This document shows, in pieces, positions 60,086 to 62,807 of a DNA stretch of 62,807 nucleotides. This stretch comes from Treponema sp. (GTDB taxonomy: Bacteria; Spirochaetota; Spirochaetia; Treponematales; Breznakiellaceae). The notes under the pieces are model-generated. The model saw only the letters and a list, made by a program, of their open reading frames with translations. It searched no databases and was not told the DNA's origin. The position numbers were made by a program, and so were the translations under genes. Within the stretch, counting starts at the first letter, position 1, and the number at the start of each line of letters is the position of its first letter. Where the stretch lies: the NCBI GenBank assembly GCA_031277045.1, contig JAISLX010000172.1, positions 1 through 62,807 on the forward strand. The letters are read 5' to 3'.

Positions 60086-60270
60086 AATGGTACAGGTTAC
60101 CCGAAAACCGTAAAGCGTGTAAAGAGGGCAGGGCCGGCGCATTAGGGCATCGGCGTTTACGTTTTGATCGTTAAAATTTCTTTAACCTCACAGGAATTTT
60201 CAAGAAAGACTAACCACTAAGGCGAAGAACCTACGGTTTGCGGCGCACAAAGGATGCATGAAGCGGCGTT

Positions 60271-60465
60271 TTATTCGAAGGGGGGTCGAATACCCAAGAA
60301 CCCGCTCGCCGGCTCGCGGGGGAGCCTTGGGGCGGTTCAATTCTTACGCCAATGATGGCGGGGTAGAGGCCTCCCCCGTGTAAAATGAGAAAAGTCCGCA
60401 GGACTTTTTCTTTGTTGACCGAAGATACCCCGCTGCTTTGCGGGCGGGGGTTCTCCATTCCGCCG
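60271..60465 (+). repeat. Dispersed repeat family R1, longest copy B
   Basis: It has TTATTCGAAGGGGGGTCGAA, then a GCTCGCCGGCTCGCGGG palindrome-like part, the TTACGCCAATGATGGCGGGG core, the CTCCCCCGTGTAAAATGAG block, the AAAGTCC-GCA-GGACTTT hairpin (60391-60407) with TTCTTTG tail, and a CCCCGCTGCTTTGCGGG end. It is closest to copy C at 17066 and copy A at 2213. In the gap 60086-60719 this is the only strong feature. TTGACA at 60559 may be part of a promoter for the next gene but has no good -10. Confidence 0.65.
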
Positions 60466-60719
60466 CCGGTCCAGTTTAAAGCCTTTATATGTAAGTCATT
60501 CCCGGGACCTTCGAACCCGTCAGGCGCTGATTTCAGGACGCCCTATGCTGGACAATCCTTGACAACGGATCCCGTTAAATCCAAATATGTTAAACCGTCC
60601 TGCGGCGGGTACCTATCTAATGATAGTCAAGGCCGGGAATTTTCACAAGCTCGGGGCTTCGTTCCCCCGGGATTAGCTCCGGGAAAACGGGTAAACCCCC
60701 TTATACACGGAGGATTAAG

Positions 60720-60947
60720 ATGGCGGACATTAGTTTTGATATTTTGAAACACTTCGGGGTCCTTTCGGAGGAACGGACCGGCTGGAAGAAGGAACTCAAC
60801 CTGGTCTCCTGGAACGGCCGGAGCCCCAAGCTTGACATCCGGGACTGGGCGCCGGGCCACGAAAAGATGGGGAAGGGCATTACCCTGAGCGGTGACGAGG
60901 CCCGGATCCTGGTGGAACTGCTGGCCACGGCCCAGGGGGAAGTCTGA
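60720..60947 (+). CDS. PC4/YdbC-family single-stranded nucleic-acid-binding protein
   Basis: A 75-residue protein. The whole sequence fits the YdbC/PC4-like domain: FDILKHFGVLSEERTGWKKELNLVSWNG, KLDIRDWAPGHEKMGKGITLSGDEA. This family resembles the eukaryotic coactivator PC4 and binds single-stranded DNA. The start is ATG 60720 with GGAGG upstream. It stands alone; an array of hairpins follows its stop. Cellular role unknown. Confidence 0.9.
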   Translation: MADISFDILKHFGVLSEERTGWKKELNLVSWNGRSPKLDIRDWAPGHEKMGKGITLSGDEARILVELLATAQGEV

Positions 60948-60977
60948 GGCAGCCCAAAAAAGACCGCCGGCATGGAT

Positions 60978-61322
60978 GTACAAGCCGCAAAGCGGCGTCG
61001 TACAATCAATTTCCTTACAACACAGCCCCGCAGGGGCTGATGCGCCCATCGCCTTATGGCGATGTCTTACAACCCTTTCCTTACAGCACAGCCCTGAAAG
61101 GGCTGATGACGGCTGTACGAATTCTTAGGTTTTTGCAATACAAAAACCTACAGCTCAAAAATGGCATGGCGGTCGTATTTTCTGGAGTTTTGCGGAGCAA
61201 AACTCCGAAAGGACAAACTGCGTAGCAGTTTGACCCGCGCAAGGGATAGGAGCGGAATTTTTGCCCCGCAGGGGCAAAAATTGGAGCGGATAGCCCGGTT
61301 CCCGGCCCCTCGGGGCCGGGAA
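60978..61322. repeat. Array of nine perfect or near-perfect hairpins
   Basis: In order: GTACAAGCCGC/GCGGC..GTAC (60978-61003), CAGCCCC-GCA-GGGGCTG (61023-61039), ATCGCC-TTAT-GGCGAT (61048-61063), CAGCCCT-GAA-AGGGCTG (61089-61105), AGGTTTTTG/CAAAAACCT (61127-61149), GGAGTTTTGC-GGA-GCAAAACTCC (61184-61206), CAAACTGC-GTA-GCAGTTTG (61214-61232), AATTTTTGCCCC/GGGGCAAAAATT (61256-61282) and TTCCCGGCCCC/GGGGCCGGGAA (61299-61322). TTTCCTTACA.CACAGCCC occurs twice (near 61010 and 61076), and GGAGCGGA flanks the eighth stem on both sides. This occupies the gap 60948-61357 between converging genes. I see no gene in it. Confidence 0.8.
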
Positions 61323-61357
61323 TGCGCCCAAACCCGCAGGTTTAATCGTGCCGGGAA

Positions 61358-62807
61358 TCAGTACAGGGCGGCCCGCAGATTTTGGATGTTGGCGGACATC
61401 AGGCCGTAGTAGGTGGCCCCCCGGTCAAAATCCCGCTTGGAGACGTTGTGGGCCGCGTGGAGCAGGAGTTTCCGGGCCCCGGTTTCCCCGCAGATCGTGT
61501 CGGTGATTTTTTCGTTGGAAAGCTCGATGTGGAACACCGCGGGGATGTTTTCCGATCGGACCTTGTTAATCAGGAAGGCGACGGTGGCGGCGCTGGCCTC
61601 GGTTTCGGTGGAGCAGCCGGGGAAGGCGGCGAAGTAGTCCAGGCCGTAGGCGTCGGCAAAATACCGGAAGGGGAAGCGGTCCCCAAAGACGATGGTTTTC
61701 CGTTTCGCGCCGTTCACCAGGGCCTGGAACGAGGCGTCCAGTTCCGTCAGCTTGGCCAGGTAGGAGGCGGTGTTCCGCTCGTACTCCGCCGCGTTGGCGG
61801 GGTCCCGCTGTTTCAGCACGTCGGCGATTTTCCGCACGATCAGTTTGGCGTTCCGGGGGGAAGTCCACACGTGCTCGTCGTACTCCGCTTCCTCCTCCCC
61901 GTGCCCGTGGCCGATCATCTCCGCCACAATGTCGCCCTTCGTCATGGCGGCGGGGTAATAGGTGGGGTAATTCACCGGGTCCGTGTCCGCCATCAGCTCA
62001 TCAAAACTGTTATTGCTGGCGTATACGTGGAAGTGTTCCGACTTGGCGGGGGCGTGGAGGTGATCGCTGAACATGACGTACCGGGGAGCCCCTTCAGGCG
62101 GGTTCCCGGCGGCCTCGAATTTGTAACGCACCCAGAGGTCCCCGTCCCCGGTATCCGTGACGGCGGAGCCCCGGTAGTCGTAGCGGGCGGTGACCGGGAC
62201 GCCGTTCCGGTAGAAGCTCATGGAATCGGCGGTGATGGTGATTCTGTCCACGTCCGTCACATAGTGGGCCTTGTTTTCCTCAAAGAGCTCCCGCACGGTT
62301 TTATCGCCCTCCTCGGCCCGGTGTTCCCAGACCGGGTCCAGGGTCCCGTCCAGGAGATGCGGGTACACCGACTGCCAGTCCCCCGCCCAATCGGTGAGGG
62401 CGCGGTCTTTGATGTCGGCGCGGGTAAACTCCTCGTGCCCGTGGGAATGGCCCTCTTCCTCGTCCTGCATGCCCTCGACAATCACTTCCTCCACCACCTC
62501 GACGCAGTCCATGAGGGTGATAATTTCCATGCCGCCGGTGTCCATGGATTCGAGGATCGTTTCCACCCAGGCGTCGGATTCGCCGCCCACATAGATAAAG
62601 ACATCGCAGTTTTGCACCTTGATGATGTCCTGGGGGGTGGGTTCAAAGGAGTGGCTCTCCGCGCCGGGGGGCAGCAGCATGGTCAGGGCGGCCTTGTCGC
62701 CGGCGATGGCCCGCACAAAATCGTAGGGCGGGAAAATGGTGGTCACCACATTTACCTTGCCCTCCACGCGGCCCGCGTCCCTCCGGCCCCTGGCCGGCAG
62801 GGCCATG
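61358..62807 (-). CDS. Zinc-binding ABC receptor ZnuA with an internal ZinT domain, 5' end beyond the window
   Basis: A periplasmic zinc-capture protein that delivers Zn2+ to a ZnuBC importer. The visible 483 residues start in the mature region; the signal peptide must lie past the window end. ZnuA part 1 (VNVVTTIFPPYDFVRAI..., ESHSFEPTPQDI with a ligand histidine, and VIVEGMQDEEEGHSHGHEEF as the His-rich loop) runs to about residue 125. A complete ZinT/YodA domain follows (DWQSVYPHLLDGTLDPVWEH, YVTDVDRITITADSMSFY, YVMFSDHLHAPAKSEHFHVY) with its His triad intact. ZnuA then resumes (HGHGEEEAEYDEHVWTSPRN, FGDRFPFRYFADAYGLDYFAAF) to the end. AdcA proteins have ZinT at the C-terminus; here it is nested in the metal loop. 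Confidence 0.9.
   Translation of the reverse strand, partial: MALPARGRRDAGRVEGKVNVVTTIFPPYDFVRAIAGDKAALTMLLPPGAESHSFEPTPQDIIKVQNCDVFIYVGGESDAWVETILESMDTGGMEIITLMDCVEVVEEVIVEGMQDEEEGHSHGHEEFTRADIKDRALTDWAGDWQSVYPHLLDGTLDPVWEHRAEEGDKTVRELFEENKAHYVTDVDRITITADSMSFYRNGVPVTARYDYRGSAVTDTGDGDLWVRYKFEAAGNPPEGAPRYVMFSDHLHAPAKSEHFHVYASNNSFDELMADTDPVNYPTYYPAAMTKGDIVAEMIGHGHGEEEAEYDEHVWTSPRNAKLIVRKIADVLKQRDPANAAEYERNTASYLAKLTELDASFQALVNGAKRKTIVFGDRFPFRYFADAYGLDYFAAFPGCSTETEASAATVAFLINKVRSENIPAVFHIELSNEKITDTICGETGARKLLLHAAHNVSKRDFDRGATYYGLMSANIQNLRAALY

Noticed and set aside
61010..61110. Possible CRISPR-like array because of repeated CAGCCC...GGGCTG units
   Set aside because: Repeats differ in sequence and spacing and there are no regular spacers or cas genes. 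It is a hairpin mosaic.

Overview
The window is a GC-rich chromosomal segment that most resembles a spirochaete of the Treponema group, possibly a termite-gut or free-living relative. I infer this from gene content and have no species-level evidence. The supporting features are a bacterial V/A-type ATPase operon in place of an F-type one, a long ribose-phosphate pyrophosphokinase, a very short RNA polymerase omega subunit, a LolCDE lipoprotein-sorting system with many Sec- or lipobox-bearing proteins (a double-membrane cell), a NifH-like protein, and abundant dispersed palindromic repeats between genes.

Layout. 0-2.2 kb: the end of a sugar ABC permease and a large unrecognised coiled-coil protein. 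2.7-6.0 kb: glycolytic operon gap-pgk-tpiA behind a strong sigma-70-type promoter. 6.3-16.3 kb: an arginine-repeat protein, secG, a PTS EIIA protein and the V-type ATPase operon (stalk-C-I-K-F-E-A-B). The expected D subunit does not follow B. 16.3-17.4 kb: a scar holding a small phage-like gene and a broken DNA adenine methyltransferase. 17.4-19.2 kb: a solitary NifH-like gene, with a palindrome inside its promoter, divergent from a bacteriohemerythrin. 19.3-25.8 kb: a DAHP synthase-prephenate dehydratase fusion, a YtcJ-type amidohydrolase, and a radical SAM/glycosyltransferase pair. 26-30.9 kb: three lipoproteins (LpoB-like, COG3014-like, LPP20-like) and a Ycf46-like AAA ATPase in one operon. 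31-33.7 kb: D-Ala-D-Ala carboxypeptidase and asnS. 34.1-39.5 kb: a complete five-gene peptide ABC transporter. 39.6-42.2 kb: a TPR protein, a YmdB-like phosphoesterase with a damaged active site, an RseC-like protein and Hsp20. 42.5-45.4 kb: a cyclase-fold protein facing a secreted repeat protein. 45.6-53.9 kb: prfB with its programmed frameshift, a secreted protein, ftsY, another secreted protein and the two-permease Lol transporter. 54-60 kb: lipid kinase, prs, OmpA-family protein, nitroreductase, a CAT-anticodon tRNA, miaA and rpoZ. 60.7-62.8 kb: a PC4/YdbC-type protein, an array of hairpins, and a zinc-binding protein with a ZinT domain nested inside ZnuA.

Most of the window is core metabolism and envelope biogenesis: glycolysis, an ion-pumping ATPase, Sec/SRP targeting, Lol lipoprotein sorting and translation termination. 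The unusual parts are the 16.3-19 kb scar with NifH and hemerythrin, the domain fusions, the catalytically eroded YmdB, a 22-codon reading frame stitched between atpA and atpB, and several repeat families. I saw no rRNA, CRISPR array or intact insertion sequence.
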